From: Halobacillus faecis
GTDB lineage: Bacteria; Bacillota; Bacilli; Bacillales; Halobacillaceae
Length of the DNA stretch: 64,000 nt
Direction of reading: 5' to 3'
NCBI RefSeq assembly: GCF_007991335.1
Contig: NZ_BJYD01000012.1
Location: 186,001 to 250,000 of the forward strand
In this document: positions 43,404 through 52,282 of the stretch, one piece after another
Layout: each line of letters opens with the position of its first letter
Position numbering within the stretch: the stretch's first letter is position 1
Translations under genes and position numbers: made by a program
The notes under the pieces: model-generated
Databases searched by the model: none
What the model was told of the DNA's origin: nothing
Seen by the model: only the letters and a program-made list of their open reading frames with translations

Positions 43404-44743
43404 AAAAGGAAACACTTTCACCTATTCTTCCCGCCCGTAGGGAAGGGTTTCTGATAGTAAGAGAAGACGGCGTTGTAACGTGCTTGAATGATCGGGCTGA
43501 AGAATTATTTCAAAGAAGTCGGGAGGAAGCGGTGCTGGAAGATTTGTTTCTTCACCTGTCCCTCGACGATCTACATAACTGTGAAAAAGGCGTCCTTCTA
43601 GAGCATTATATTACTCCGCAGGGGGAAAACCCCTCTCCGGTTTTCTTAGTTGTTCACGATTCAATTGCTTCAGGTATTCGCTACTTTTATATTACGATTC
43701 AAAATCTTGCAGAAAGAAGCACCCTTGACCGCGAAAGTTATGAACCATTCAAGGAACTTCTTGATATTAAGTATGCGTTAGATGAATCTTCCATTGTCGC
43801 TTTAACGGACAAAAGGGGAAGGATAAGGTACGTTAATAAAAAATTTTCAGAGATATCGAAGTACGACGTGGAAGAATTGATTGGGCAAGATCACCGTATT
43901 TTAAACTCCGGATACCACTCCAAAGATTTTTTTAAGGGGTTGTGGCGTACCATTGGTACCGGCCATGTATGGAAAGGAGAAATTCGGAACAGAGCAAAGG
44001 ATGGATCTTTTTATTGGGTTGATACAACGATTGTTCCTTTTTTAGATGAAAAAGGAAAGCCCTATCAATATTTGGCTATAAGAAATGAAATCACAGAACG
44101 GAAGCGCGTGGAACAAGAGCTCCAACAAATGATGACAAAAATTATTGATGTACAGGAAAATGAGCGGAAGCATGTATCAAGAGAGCTGCATGATGGAATC
44201 GGCCAGGAATTGTATAGCCTGCTTATAACCGTTCAAAGGCTGGAGAAAGAATATACGCACACGCACCCATTAATTGACCAGATGACCACAGACATCAGCC
44301 GCCTAATTCAAAGTGTAAGGGATATGTCTTGGTCGCTCCGGCCATCCACTCTTGATGAACTCGGTTTAATGCCTGCCGTACGCTCATTTATCAATCGATT
44401 GGAAAATTCATATAGATTGAATGTGAGATTTCAATCATACGTCCGTTGTCGCTTGTCCCCTAATGTTGAAACAAGCATATACCGAATTATTCAGGAAGCG
44501 CTGACTAATGTAAGGAAATATGCGGGGGTGGATGAGGCCGAGGTCCTGATAAAAGAAGTAGAGAGTGTTATTTTTATTGAGATCTCCGATGAAGGGAACG
44601 GGTTCTCGGTTAGTCACAACCATAAAGGTGTCGGATTGTTCAGCATGGAAGAAAGGGCCCGTGCCGTCGGTGGGTCACTCTCCATCTCATCAGCCGAAAA
44701 CAAAGGAACTACAATTAAAGTGAACATACCTTTAGAAGTCTGA
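43400..44743 (+). CDS. Cytoplasmic PAS-domain sensor histidine kinase (HisKA_3 family)
   Basis: A 447-residue soluble kinase with an N-terminal PAS-like region (10-110), a well-formed PAS/PAC domain (about 128-240: VALTDKRGRIRYVNKKFSEIS, then YQYLAIRNEITERK), a HisKA_3 dimerisation helix with the phospho-acceptor His in SRELHDGIGQEL and an HATPase domain (IIQEALTNVRKYA, DEGNGF, GVGLFSMEERA). No transmembrane helix. Unlike NreB, the PAS region lacks the four-cysteine iron-sulfur pattern, so a different signal is likely. ATG overlaps the GAF gene stop. Phosphorylates the regulator encoded upstream by inference. A weak hairpin at 44735-44766 with a T run ends the unit. Confidence 0.88.
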   Translation: MKKETLSPILPARREGFLIVREDGVVTCLNDRAEELFQRSREEAVLEDLFLHLSLDDLHNCEKGVLLEHYITPQGENPSPVFLVVHDSIASGIRYFYITIQNLAERSTLDRESYEPFKELLDIKYALDESSIVALTDKRGRIRYVNKKFSEISKYDVEELIGQDHRILNSGYHSKDFFKGLWRTIGTGHVWKGEIRNRAKDGSFYWVDTTIVPFLDEKGKPYQYLAIRNEITERKRVEQELQQMMTKIIDVQENERKHVSRELHDGIGQELYSLLITVQRLEKEYTHTHPLIDQMTTDISRLIQSVRDMSWSLRPSTLDELGLMPAVRSFINRLENSYRLNVRFQSYVRCRLSPNVETSIYRIIQEALTNVRKYAGVDEAEVLIKEVESVIFIEISDEGNGFSVSHNHKGVGLFSMEERARAVGGSLSISSAENKGTTIKVNIPLEV

Positions 44744-44815
44744 GAATGAATCAGGCTTCTTTTTTTATGTAAGGTTTTAAAATTACTGGTCATTTAGAAA
44801 AGTTATTAAACTAAA

Positions 44816-45180
44816 TGGCAGAATTGTTGAAGGCTCAGTTTCGAGACTTTTATTGAGTGAATGGGGACTACGGGGAATAGCTCGCTTTCCGCGGGAGCGC
44901 GATAAACCTCCTCAGGCTGACGCCTTGCGGGGTCTCACCTAGCACTCTTTTCCTCTTTGTTATCCGGTTCCGGCGCCTAGCGGCTAGTGAGACTTCCCTC
45001 GCTTCTGTACGATAAGTCAACAACGAATCACTCCGTTCTTCGTTTTTCCTTTATCACCGTCAGCTCAGTACAGTCCATACGCCGCTGATCAAGGCGCCTG
45101 CACACTTAAATAAATTAGGAGTCTCGCCATTCCCCTCCGCCCCTTTGCTATATCAGTGTCTCGAAACCACTTCCAGAATA
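44816..45180. repeat. Intergenic repeat family, copy C with an inner insert
   Basis: It starts TGGCAGAATTGTTGAAGG then CAGTTTCGAGACTTTT, followed by GGGGAATAGCTCGCTTTCC and CCTTGCGGGGTCTCAC. The far end reads CTTTGCTATATCAGTGTCTC, GAAACCACTTCCAG. Between them lies an inner block (about 44945-45115; CCGGCGCCTAGCGGCTAGTG, then CAGTCCATACGCCGCTGATC and AAGGCGCC) not seen in the other copies. GGCGCC occurs near both of its ends. No conserved frame. The remaining sequence up to 45482 holds no gene. Confidence 0.8.
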
Positions 45181-45482
45181 AACAGCTATTCCGTTTGATT
45201 GGAGTATAAGATTAAAACTCCCATGCCTAGGTATTTGAACTCTGATAGCTCGATACAGAGCGTTTTACGCTTCTAACAATCGGGATAGCGGAAGACAATC
45301 CAGCTTGGTAAAGGGGATCGTTTCTCACATCTACCCTTAAGGTTCTGGTTGGTTTAGCGATTTTATAAAGAAAAAAGAATAGGGGATTTCGCTTTTTAAG
45401 ATGAGGGGATTCCCCAATATTTAATTTCAACTGTGCTCGATACAATAAAAGCAGATCAAAGGAAGCAAATGGGAGGGGCGGG

Positions 45483-45608
45483 ATGGTTATGAAAAAACAG
45501 GAGGATCAAACGAACCTGAAGGGAACACTTGTGAGTGTTCTGGGTGTAGGAACCATCATTATATTCATGTGGGTAAGCGTCTACTTTTTATATATCCAGA
45601 GGTTATAG
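45483..45608 (+). CDS. Cytochrome ba3 oxidase subunit IIa
   Basis: A 41-residue single-helix protein: short polar N terminus (MVMKKQEDQTNLKGTLVSVL), then one hydrophobic helix to the end. The pattern TNLKGTLVSVLG followed by a helix is that of CoxIIa (PF08113), the small subunit that supplies the missing first helix to subunit II of ba3-type oxidases. It lies 12 bases before subunit II and has GGGAGGGGCGGG upstream. The first ATG is 45483, and an in-frame ATG two codons later is possible. Confidence 0.82.
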   Translation: MVMKKQEDQTNLKGTLVSVLGVGTIIIFMWVSVYFLYIQRL

Positions 45609-45620
45609 GAGGGGAAGGGC

Positions 45621-46094
45621 ATGCATTTACACAAATACGAAAAAATATGGCTGATCTTCGGTATTATGGCACTCATTATCTTTTTATCTGTCGTTGGCGT
45701 CAGTGCCTTCCATCAGGGACATACACCATCGGGAGGGCATATGAAAATTGATCCTGATAAGGTTTCTGAAACGGCCCCTTTCGACCAGCCAGGCGTGTAT
45801 GAAAAAGAGGATGGCACCTATGAAGTGGTCATGGTAGGCAAAGCTTTCGGGTACGACCCTGGAGCGGTTCAAGTGCCTGCTGGAAAAGAGATCCTATTTA
45901 CAGTTACAAGTTCAGATGTCGTTCACAGTTTTTCTGTTGTCGGGACAAACGTGAACATGATGGTCGTGCCGGGTGAGATTAACCATAAAAAGCATACGTT
46001 CCAAGAACCTGGTACGTATCTGGTCATTTGTAATGAGTATTGTGGATCCGGCCACCATTTTATGAGTACAGAAATCGAGGTGGTTGAACAATGA
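45621..46094 (+). CDS. cbaB: Cytochrome c oxidase subunit II, ba3-type (CuA subunit)
   Basis: A 157-residue subunit with one N-terminal membrane helix and a periplasm-facing cupredoxin domain. CuA ligands: His102 (SSDVVHSF), Cys137, Glu139 and Cys141 (ICNEYCGSGHHF), His145 and Met148. It accepts electrons from cytochrome c and passes them to subunit I. The single helix, where ordinary subunit II has two, is typical of the ba3 family and explains the separate IIa gene upstream. AGGAGGGG precedes the ATG; it overlaps subunit I by 4 bases. Confidence 0.92.
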   Translation: MHLHKYEKIWLIFGIMALIIFLSVVGVSAFHQGHTPSGGHMKIDPDKVSETAPFDQPGVYEKEDGTYEVVMVGKAFGYDPGAVQVPAGKEILFTVTSSDVVHSFSVVGTNVNMMVVPGEINHKKHTFQEPGTYLVICNEYCGSGHHFMSTEIEVVEQ

Positions 46095-47749
46095 TAGTCG
46101 GACAAATAGCAAAAGGCGAACGGAAACTGGCCCTCGCAAACCTAGGTTTTGCCTATGCCGCTTTCTTGATAGGGACTCTTTGTGGTCTGCTTCAGGTCTT
46201 CATCAGGAATGACGCTCTTACGTTACCAGGTTGGCTGGATTATTACCAAGTGTTAACAGCTCATGGGTTATTGCTAGCGATCGTCTTTACGACATTTTTC
46301 ATTTTTGCCTTTTTCCAGGCGGGGATGAGTCGGACGCTTGGATCATTCGGACGTAAAGTACTTTTATGGAATTGGATTGGCTTTATTGTAACTTCCTTAG
46401 GGACTCTTTTGGTTGTCACCATGGTTATTGGAGGCCAGGCCTCTGTTCTTTATACCTTTTATGCTCCTTTACAAGCTCACGGCCTTTTCTATGTCGGACT
46501 CGCCTTATTTGTCATCGGTACATGGATTCAGGGTTTTGCTTTAATTGGCCATTATAGGGTTTGGAGGAAACAGCACAAAGGAGAATTCAGTCCTTTATTC
46601 GCTTTCATGACAGTCGCTACTCTTATCATGTGGATCATCGCCTGTCTAGGGGTTGTAGCTGCTGTGCTGTTTCAGTTTATCCCTTGGGCATTCGGATGGG
46701 TGGAAGGGATTAATGTTGAATTGAGTCGCTCATTGTTCTGGTATTTCGGTCATCCACTCGTATATTTCTGGTTACTTCCTGCCTATATGGCGTGGTATGT
46801 GATTGTACCAAAAATTCTTGGTACAAAAGTCTTTAGTGATTCTCTAGCGCGTCTATCGTTCGTTCTGTTTATTCTTTTCTCGATTCCTGTCGGTTTTCAC
46901 CATCAGTTGACAGAGCCGGGGATTGCAAGTTTCTGGAAGTTTCTACAAACAGTTTTGACGTTTATGGTTATTATTCCATCTCTCATGACAGCTTTCTCCA
47001 TGTTTGCCACGTTTGAGTTGCGAGGCAGAGAACTTGGTGGAAAAGGTTTGTTTGGATGGTTCCGCAAGTTACCATGGAAGGATGTTCGATTTACTTCTAT
47101 CTTTATCGCCATGGCTTTCTTCATTCCTGGCGGAGCAGGTGGAATTATCAATGCAAGTTTTCAAATGAATGAAGTGATCCACAACACACTATGGGTCGTG
47201 GGCCACTTTCATATCACGGTCGGCACACCTGTAGCTATGACCTTCTTCGGCCTGACGTTCTGGTTGATCCCTTACTTGAGCGGACGACGTCTTACGAAGG
47301 CCTTACAAAAGCTCGCTTTTATTCAAATCATTTCATGGTCGGTGGGGATGCTTCTCATGAGCACGGCCCAACATGTACTGGGATTGATGGGGGCGCCAAG
47401 ACGAACCGCTTATACAGGATATGCGCATGATGATGCACTGGCGTGGTTTGATGGAGTTTTATCCAATCATGTGACGATGGCTGTCGGAGGGGCTATCCTC
47501 TTTCTGTCGGCCTCCTTACTGATATACATTGTGATTCAATTATGGTGGATAGCGCCTAAGGCTGATGTTCACCAAGCAGAAACGTTTCCGATCGCATCAA
47601 GTGATGTATCTGCCACACCTGGATTTTTGGAAAATTGGAAACTGTGGGTTGGAATCGCCTTTGTACTCATCGCTATCGCTTACACGATTCCTTTGGCGGA
47701 TCTTATCCAACATGCACCACCTGGTTCGGGAAGGTTCCAGACCTGGTAG
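46091..47749 (+). CDS. cbaA: Cytochrome c oxidase subunit I, b(o/a)3-type
   Basis: A 552-residue haem-copper oxidase subunit of the B (ba3) class with about 13 membrane helices. A low-spin haem ligand lies in LTAHGLLLAIV; the CuB histidine with its cross-linked tyrosine in FGHPLVYFWLLPAY; further CuB histidines in VGFHHQLTEPG; and the haem a3/low-spin ligands in LWVVGHFHITVG. It reduces oxygen to water and pumps protons, usually at low oxygen. Translation is coupled to subunit II. The two-component module upstream could control it, but no site is identified. Confidence 0.94.
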   Translation: MIVGQIAKGERKLALANLGFAYAAFLIGTLCGLLQVFIRNDALTLPGWLDYYQVLTAHGLLLAIVFTTFFIFAFFQAGMSRTLGSFGRKVLLWNWIGFIVTSLGTLLVVTMVIGGQASVLYTFYAPLQAHGLFYVGLALFVIGTWIQGFALIGHYRVWRKQHKGEFSPLFAFMTVATLIMWIIACLGVVAAVLFQFIPWAFGWVEGINVELSRSLFWYFGHPLVYFWLLPAYMAWYVIVPKILGTKVFSDSLARLSFVLFILFSIPVGFHHQLTEPGIASFWKFLQTVLTFMVIIPSLMTAFSMFATFELRGRELGGKGLFGWFRKLPWKDVRFTSIFIAMAFFIPGGAGGIINASFQMNEVIHNTLWVVGHFHITVGTPVAMTFFGLTFWLIPYLSGRRLTKALQKLAFIQIISWSVGMLLMSTAQHVLGLMGAPRRTAYTGYAHDDALAWFDGVLSNHVTMAVGGAILFLSASLLIYIVIQLWWIAPKADVHQAETFPIASSDVSATPGFLENWKLWVGIAFVLIAIAYTIPLADLIQHAPPGSGRFQTW

Positions 47750-47767
47750 GAGAGAGGAGGGAATACC

Positions 47768-47857
47768 GTGTCATTCGCATTTGCATTTACAGTCGCATGC
47801 ATTCCGCTTTTTATTATTGTCAGTACCATTCTTGTAGATCTACAAACAGAGGAATAA
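47768..47857 (+). CDS. 29-residue membrane peptide closing the ba3 oxidase operon
   Basis: GTG 47768 has AGAGGAGGGAATA directly upstream and opens a 29-codon frame: MSFAFAFTVACIPLFIIVST, then a short acidic end (VDLQTEE). It would be one membrane helix with an outward acidic tail. It starts 18 bases after subunit I and precedes the operon terminator, so it is transcribed with the oxidase. It may be a further minor subunit, of the kind described for other small-helix oxidase subunits (for example CbaD, CcoQ-like); this is inference from position. Confidence 0.65.
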   Translation: MSFAFAFTVACIPLFIIVSTILVDLQTEE

Positions 47858-47895
47858 AAAAGAACGTCGTGACTAATCACGGCGTTCTTTTCATT
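47856..47895 (+). terminator. Terminator of the ba3 oxidase operon
   Basis: AAAAAGAACGTCGTGA pairs with TCACGGCGTTCTTTT around CTAA with one mismatch; usable from both sides. Confidence 0.88.
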
Positions 47896-47912
47896 TCCCA
47901 GGAAATATCAAT

Positions 47913-48485
47913 TTACGAGGCTGCTGGATGGGTGTCTTCTTTAATGTATCTTGCCTGAATCAGTCGTTTTCTGACGATAATGCCAATCCAGCTGGCAAGA
48001 AATGCTTTTATAAGTCCCACAGCGATGAAAGGATAGACACCAGCGGCCAGGGCCTGGTTCCAAGTCATATCAAGGACAAACTTTAACTGAATGGTTCCAC
48101 ATATCAATGTAATGATCATACCTGTCACATTTGCAACGATAGCCATGGGCAAGTTAAAGGCCGTCTTCTCTAAAATGTAACCGGTGATGAATGCTGTTAA
48201 AATGAAGCCGAATATGTAGCCTCCGGTTGGTCCTAACAAAACTTGGGCTCCGCCACTGAATCCTGCGAAAACAGGAAGTCCAACAGCCCCTAAAGCCGCG
48301 TACCCAACCATTGCAACAGCTCCTTGTCTGCTTCCTAGAATAGTAGCTGTGAGGCCGACGGCTAAGGTTTGTCCACTGATTGGAACTATGGGAAGCGGGA
48401 TTTCAATTTGCGCCATAATGGCTGTCAGTGCGGCAAACAATGCTCCGTTTACAATGAATCTCAATCGTTTACTTTGTGATGACAT
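47913..48485 (-). CDS. bioY: Biotin transporter BioY (S component)
   Basis: A 190-residue membrane protein with about six helices: the substrate-binding S component of an ECF-type biotin importer. Family blocks: GALFAALTAIMAQIEIPLP, GQTLAVGLTATILGSRQGA, FSGGAQVLLGPTGGYIFGF. The ATG at 48485 has AAAGGAG upstream; an in-frame start eight codons earlier lies in the operator. No ECF ATPase is adjacent, so the shared ECF module must be elsewhere. Control by BirA is predicted from the operator just upstream. Confidence 0.92.
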   Translation of the reverse strand: MSSQSKRLRFIVNGALFAALTAIMAQIEIPLPIVPISGQTLAVGLTATILGSRQGAVAMVGYAALGAVGLPVFAGFSGGAQVLLGPTGGYIFGFILTAFITGYILEKTAFNLPMAIVANVTGMIITLICGTIQLKFVLDMTWNQALAAGVYPFIAVGLIKAFLASWIGIIVRKRLIQARYIKEDTHPAAS

Positions 48486-48498
48486 GACTTCTGCTCCT

Positions 48499-48529
48499 TT
48501 GTTAACCATTTATAATTATAAGTTAACAT
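48499..48529 (-). promoter_or_regulatory. BirA operator of bioY
   Basis: TTGTTAACC and AAGTTAACA form the inverted pair GTTAAC-N15-GTTAAC, matching the Bacillus BirA box (TTGTTAAC-N15-GTTAACAA). It contains a TATAAT element on the minus strand, so bound BirA-biotinyl-AMP would shut off bioY. Confidence 0.9.
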
Positions 48530-48739
48530 AAAAGAGAGGAGTTGCGTTAGAGTTTCACTCTGTTTTTCCTTATATAGGAAATATGGTGGAAGCATAGGTA
48601 TTGAGCTTCATTTTTTCTAACCAATCATTGATATAAAAGGTGCAAATGTGTCAGAGTTTTTAAACTATCTATAAGGTGGTACAAAAAAGATTTGATATAA
48701 GGTAGAATAGGGTAATGTAAAATTAACGGAGGTTTTACA

Positions 48740-50656
48740 ATGTTTACAAACAATAAATATATCAACAAAAAAACTGGTTTGAAACTACTAGTCTACCTTT
48801 TGGTTATCGGACTTTTCTGGTTGAAAATGAATTATATACAGACAAGCATCTTTTCACTGAATGTGGAAAATTCCAATGAGGCAAGCATTCTGGCATTTAA
48901 TCCACTGAGCAGTATTTTTCTCATATTCGGATTGGGGATTTTGCTGGCTGGACGTCGGGGAATGTTCGTTTCCTATATCTTAGGCTCCATTCTTTTATAC
49001 GTAAATGTTCTCTTTTATAGAGAATATAATGATTTTATTACAATCCCGATGTTAAACCAGGTGGCGAACCTCGCAGACTTAGGAGGCAGTATCACAACGA
49101 TTATGAGTCCTGTTGATGCCTTGCTGTTTGTAGATGTTCTCATTGCTGCTTTTCTATTATTCTACTTGAAGCCTTCACGGTTCCAGGCATTCAAGCCTAA
49201 GCGCTGGGAAGGAATCGTTCTTGCTATTGTTGCTATTCCTTTGTTCATGATTAACTTACAGTGGGCAGAACAGGAGCGTACGGATCTTTTAGAGCGTACA
49301 TTCGATCGTAATATGCTCGTGAAGTATATCGGTGTCATCAATTATCACGTCTATGATGTAGTGTTGCAGGGAAAAACCGAGATGAAAAAAACGTTGGCGG
49401 ACAGTAACGAACTTGTACCAGTCATCAACTATTTGAACGAAAATAAAACAGAAGATAGCGACCGTTTAGAAGGTGTCGCCGAAGGTAAAAACGTCATTAT
49501 GCTTTCTCTTGAAAGTACACAGACATTTGTTGTCGACAATACATTGCATGGCGAAGAATTAACTCCTTATTTCAACGACTTGAAAGAAGAAGGCATCTAC
49601 TTTGATAATTTCTATCACCAAGTGAAACAGGGGCGGACGTCAGACTCTGAGTTTCTGCTTGCGAACTCCATGTATCCATTGAACCGTGGGGCTGTTTTCT
49701 TCACTCATTCATCGAATGAATATGAAGGACTTCCAGGTTTACTTGGAGAGAATGGTTATTTTACCAACTCCATGCACGCGAATGATAAAACATTCTGGAA
49801 CCGTAATGTGATGTATGATTCTCTTGGCTATGACGAATATTTCTCCAAAGAAGATTACACGGTCACTCCGGAAAAATCTCATGGCTGGGGTTACTTGGAT
49901 GAATATTTCTTTGAGGATTCATTGAACATGATGAAAGAGATGGAAAAACCTTTCTACTCAAAGATGATTACGTTGACGAACCACTATCCATTCACACTAC
50001 CTGAAGAGCAAAAGTTCATTGAAGAAGGGGAGACGGGCAGTGGGACGTTGAACCGTTACTTCCAAACGATCCGTTATCAGGATGAAGCGTTGAAGAAATT
50101 CGTTGAAGACTTCAAGAATTCAGAGCTTTATGATGATACGATTCTCGTCATCTATGGTGATCACTTCGGTATTTCTGAAAACCACCAAAAAGCGATGGGC
50201 GAGTATTTAGATAAAGAAATTAACGATTATGAGCAGTTCCAGTTGCAGCGTGTTCCAATGTTGATTTACGGAAAAGGAATTGACGCGGAGAAAAACCATA
50301 CAGTTGGTGGTCAAGTCGACCTTCGTCCAACACTGACAAATTTGTTAGGTATTCAAGATGATAATCCAATCCAATTCGGCCACGATCTGCTTGATGAAAA
50401 TCGTCGCCAATTGATGGTTACTCGTGATGGTAACTTTGCAAGCGAACAACATGTGGGTATTCAAGGAACCTGCTACGATCGTGAGACTGGGGAAGAGCTG
50501 GAAGCTGATCTTTGTAATGAAGGATTTGAGAAGGCTCAAGAGGAATTAGAGATGTCTGATTCAATTATCTATGGAGACTTGCTGCGCTACCTTGATGAAA
50601 CCGAGATGGTCCAAAGCGAGAGTACTGAACCGAATCAAAATAAACAAGAAAAATAA
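48740..50656 (+). CDS. ltaS: Lipoteichoic acid synthase
   Basis: A 638-residue polyglycerolphosphate LTA synthase. Five N-terminal membrane helices (about 15-175) are followed by an extracellular sulfatase-fold domain. Thr300 in KQGRTSDSEF is the catalytic nucleophile, with Glu258 (SLESTQTF) and the Asp-His pair in IYGDHFGIS as manganese ligands. A signal-peptidase-like site (KKTLADSNE near 220) fits the known release of the eLtaS domain. It transfers glycerol phosphate from phosphatidylglycerol onto the glycolipid anchor. Length is normal. Stand-alone gene with GGAGG before the ATG and a terminator after it. B. subtilis has four paralogues, so a second copy may exist elsewhere. Confidence 0.93.
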   Translation: MFTNNKYINKKTGLKLLVYLLVIGLFWLKMNYIQTSIFSLNVENSNEASILAFNPLSSIFLIFGLGILLAGRRGMFVSYILGSILLYVNVLFYREYNDFITIPMLNQVANLADLGGSITTIMSPVDALLFVDVLIAAFLLFYLKPSRFQAFKPKRWEGIVLAIVAIPLFMINLQWAEQERTDLLERTFDRNMLVKYIGVINYHVYDVVLQGKTEMKKTLADSNELVPVINYLNENKTEDSDRLEGVAEGKNVIMLSLESTQTFVVDNTLHGEELTPYFNDLKEEGIYFDNFYHQVKQGRTSDSEFLLANSMYPLNRGAVFFTHSSNEYEGLPGLLGENGYFTNSMHANDKTFWNRNVMYDSLGYDEYFSKEDYTVTPEKSHGWGYLDEYFFEDSLNMMKEMEKPFYSKMITLTNHYPFTLPEEQKFIEEGETGSGTLNRYFQTIRYQDEALKKFVEDFKNSELYDDTILVIYGDHFGISENHQKAMGEYLDKEINDYEQFQLQRVPMLIYGKGIDAEKNHTVGGQVDLRPTLTNLLGIQDDNPIQFGHDLLDENRRQLMVTRDGNFASEQHVGIQGTCYDRETGEELEADLCNEGFEKAQEELEMSDSIIYGDLLRYLDETEMVQSESTEPNQNKQEK

Positions 50657-50657
50657 T

Positions 50658-50698
50658 AAAAAAACCTCTCTTCTTTTAAAGGAGAGAGGTTTTTTTAT
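50658..50698 (+). terminator. Terminator of ltaS
   Basis: AAAAAAACCTCTCTTC pairs with the right arm ending AGAGAGGTTTTTTT around a short loop. Confidence 0.92.
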
Positions 50699-50754
50699 GT
50701 GACAACACCTAGATGTTTTTTGTGGAAGAGAACCTCAAAAAAGGCAAAGCTGAT

Positions 50755-50940
50755 CTAGTCCAGTTTACTTTTTTTATTCTTAGAGAAAACCGTGTAGAGA
50801 ATGTAAATGACAATGGAGATGACCACGGCTAATTTTCCCGTTCTGTAGCCGATATCGCCCGATATAAAGTCATAAATGAAAAAACCAATTAAAATCAGTC
50901 CGGCGATGATGAAGATTAGTACCTTCCATTTTGAGCTCAT
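50755..50940 (-). CDS. Small two-helix membrane protein (61 residues)
   Basis: The protein has two hydrophobic helices (VLIFIIAGLILIGFFIYDFI and AVVISIVIYILYTVF) joined by a short polar loop, and a basic tail (SKNKKSK). GGGAGGAAAAG precedes the ATG. No family name can be given. It stands between ltaS and the persulfide operon, read on the minus strand. Confidence 0.7.
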   Translation of the reverse strand: MSSKWKVLIFIIAGLILIGFFIYDFISGDIGYRTGKLAVVISIVIYILYTVFSKNKKSKLD

Positions 50941-51073
50941 CTTTTCCCTCCTATCTCTTTATTCTGTACCCCTCCGTGTGTTTGTTAATCCATTTTATGG
51001 TAAATGCGGCAGGGGGACGATGAAAAAACAAAGTTTGGAGGACTAACGTTCATGGGGATGGATCTGGACACAA

Positions 51074-51122
51074 GCATAGAAAAAGAGCAGGAACCTTATA
51101 GACTCCTGCTCTTTTTCTATGC
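51074..51122. terminator. Terminator of the persulfide operon
   Basis: A long near-perfect hairpin: left arm from GCATAGAAAAAGAGCAGG, right arm CCTGCTCTTTTTCTATGC. It lies just after the stop of the TauE-like gene on the minus strand. Confidence 0.92.
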
Positions 51123-51128
51123 TCAGTA

Positions 51129-51905
51129 TTAAAAGATATCCATCCAGACTTTGATTGTTGTTCCTAAGATTAATAAGGCTAGAACGGTCTGCAGAATCTT
51201 TGTATTCACTTTCTTTCCTGCCATGGCGCCTAGTGGTGCGGCGATCAAGCTTGCCACAACCATGATTGCAGCTGGGAAGTATTCGACCTGGCCTGTCGTC
51301 ACTTTTCCGACTGTCGCTCCGATGGATGAAATCAATGTAATAGCAAGAGAAGATGCAATCGTCATCCGTGTAGGGATCTTAAGCACAACAAGCATGATTG
51401 GTACTAATAAGAAAGCTCCGGCAGCACCGACAATGCCTGCTCCTACTCCTACGATCAATGCTAAAATAGCAGCCAGAGGTTTGTTGAAGGTGACCTCATC
51501 CAAGGGCTTGTCATCAATACCTTTTTTCGGTACAAACATCATAACGGTCGCAATTAAAGCAAGAACACCGTAAACAATGTTAATGCCGTCTTCAGCCATA
51601 AACCTTGATCCATAACCACCTATGAAGCTCCCAATCAAAATACTGACACCCATATATATAATAAGCGTTTTGTTCAGGAAACCGCCTTTACGGTAGGCCC
51701 ATACACCACCGATTGTTGCGAAAAAGACCTGCACGGCACTGATGCCGGAAACTTCATGGGCGGTGAAAGCGGTAAAGCCTACAAGTGGTGGGATGTAAAG
51801 CAGCATCGGGTATTTGATGATGGATCCGCCAATTCCGAGCATTCCAGATATATAAGAACCTATGAAGCCGATAAGAAAGATCGTGATGATTAATCCGAAT
51901 TCCAT
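51129..51905 (-). CDS. yrkJ: TauE/SafE-family sulfite/sulfur-compound exporter (YrkJ-like)
   Basis: A 258-residue membrane protein with about eight helices in two repeats, each starting with a Gly-rich segment ([39 protein letters not shown]). TauE/SafE proteins move sulfite, thiosulfate or related anions out of the cell. Last gene of the operon that corresponds to B. subtilis yrkE-F-H-I-J, where it would remove products of persulfide oxidation. TAGGAGGTAG precedes the ATG. Confidence 0.87.
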   Translation of the reverse strand: MEFGLIITIFLIGFIGSYISGMLGIGGSIIKYPMLLYIPPLVGFTAFTAHEVSGISAVQVFFATIGGVWAYRKGGFLNKTLIIYMGVSILIGSFIGGYGSRFMAEDGINIVYGVLALIATVMMFVPKKGIDDKPLDEVTFNKPLAAILALIVGVGAGIVGAAGAFLLVPIMLVVLKIPTRMTIASSLAITLISSIGATVGKVTTGQVEYFPAAIMVVASLIAAPLGAMAGKKVNTKILQTVLALLILGTTIKVWMDIF

Positions 51906-51984
51906 AGTCTGTCTACCTCCTATAAAAAAGGGAACCGTTACAGGCTCCCTTTATTCCATAATGGGGCAATCAGGTGATCCCTGA

Positions 51985-52215
51985 TTATTCTCCCTTTTTA
52001 ATCCAGAACTTGAATACACCATTGTCTTCTTCTGTTTGTAGAAGTTCGTGACCACCGGACTTCGCCCATGCGGTCAAGTCTGCTTTTGCGCCCTGGTCTG
52101 TTGCGTGGATTTCAAGAACTTCTCCAGCTTCGATGTCCTTCATCGCTTTCTTTGTTTTTACGATAGGCATTGGGCAAGCTAGTCCTGTTGCATCAAGTGT
52201 TTTTGTAACGTTCAT
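51985..52215 (-). CDS. yrkI: TusA-type sulfur carrier (YrkI-like)
   Basis: A 76-residue TusA/SirA-fold protein. The sulfur-carrying cysteine is in [16 protein letters not shown], and the RPDG-like C-terminal part is GEVLEIHATDQGAKADLTAW. It carries persulfide sulfur between the rhodanese and oxidase proteins of the operon. It is nearly identical in its core to the N-terminal half of the YrkF-like protein encoded two genes upstream, so one probably arose by duplication. GGAGGT precedes the ATG. Confidence 0.92.
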   Translation of the reverse strand: MNVTKTLDATGLACPMPIVKTKKAMKDIEAGEVLEIHATDQGAKADLTAWAKSGGHELLQTEEDNGVFKFWIKKGE

Positions 52216-52282
52216 AATTGAATACCTCCAAATGTTTATTAAGTGATTGTAGGGGAGCCTGGATTCCCAGGCTCATGAGTTT

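Noticed and set aside
45227-45445. 72-codon minus-strand frame between repeat copy C and the ba3 operon
   Set aside because: No ribosome binding site, no recognisable domain, unusual composition.
51053-51120. 26-codon frame behind TTGGAGG before the persulfide operon terminator
   Set aside because: Most of it is formed by the terminator hairpin itself, so it is probably accidental.
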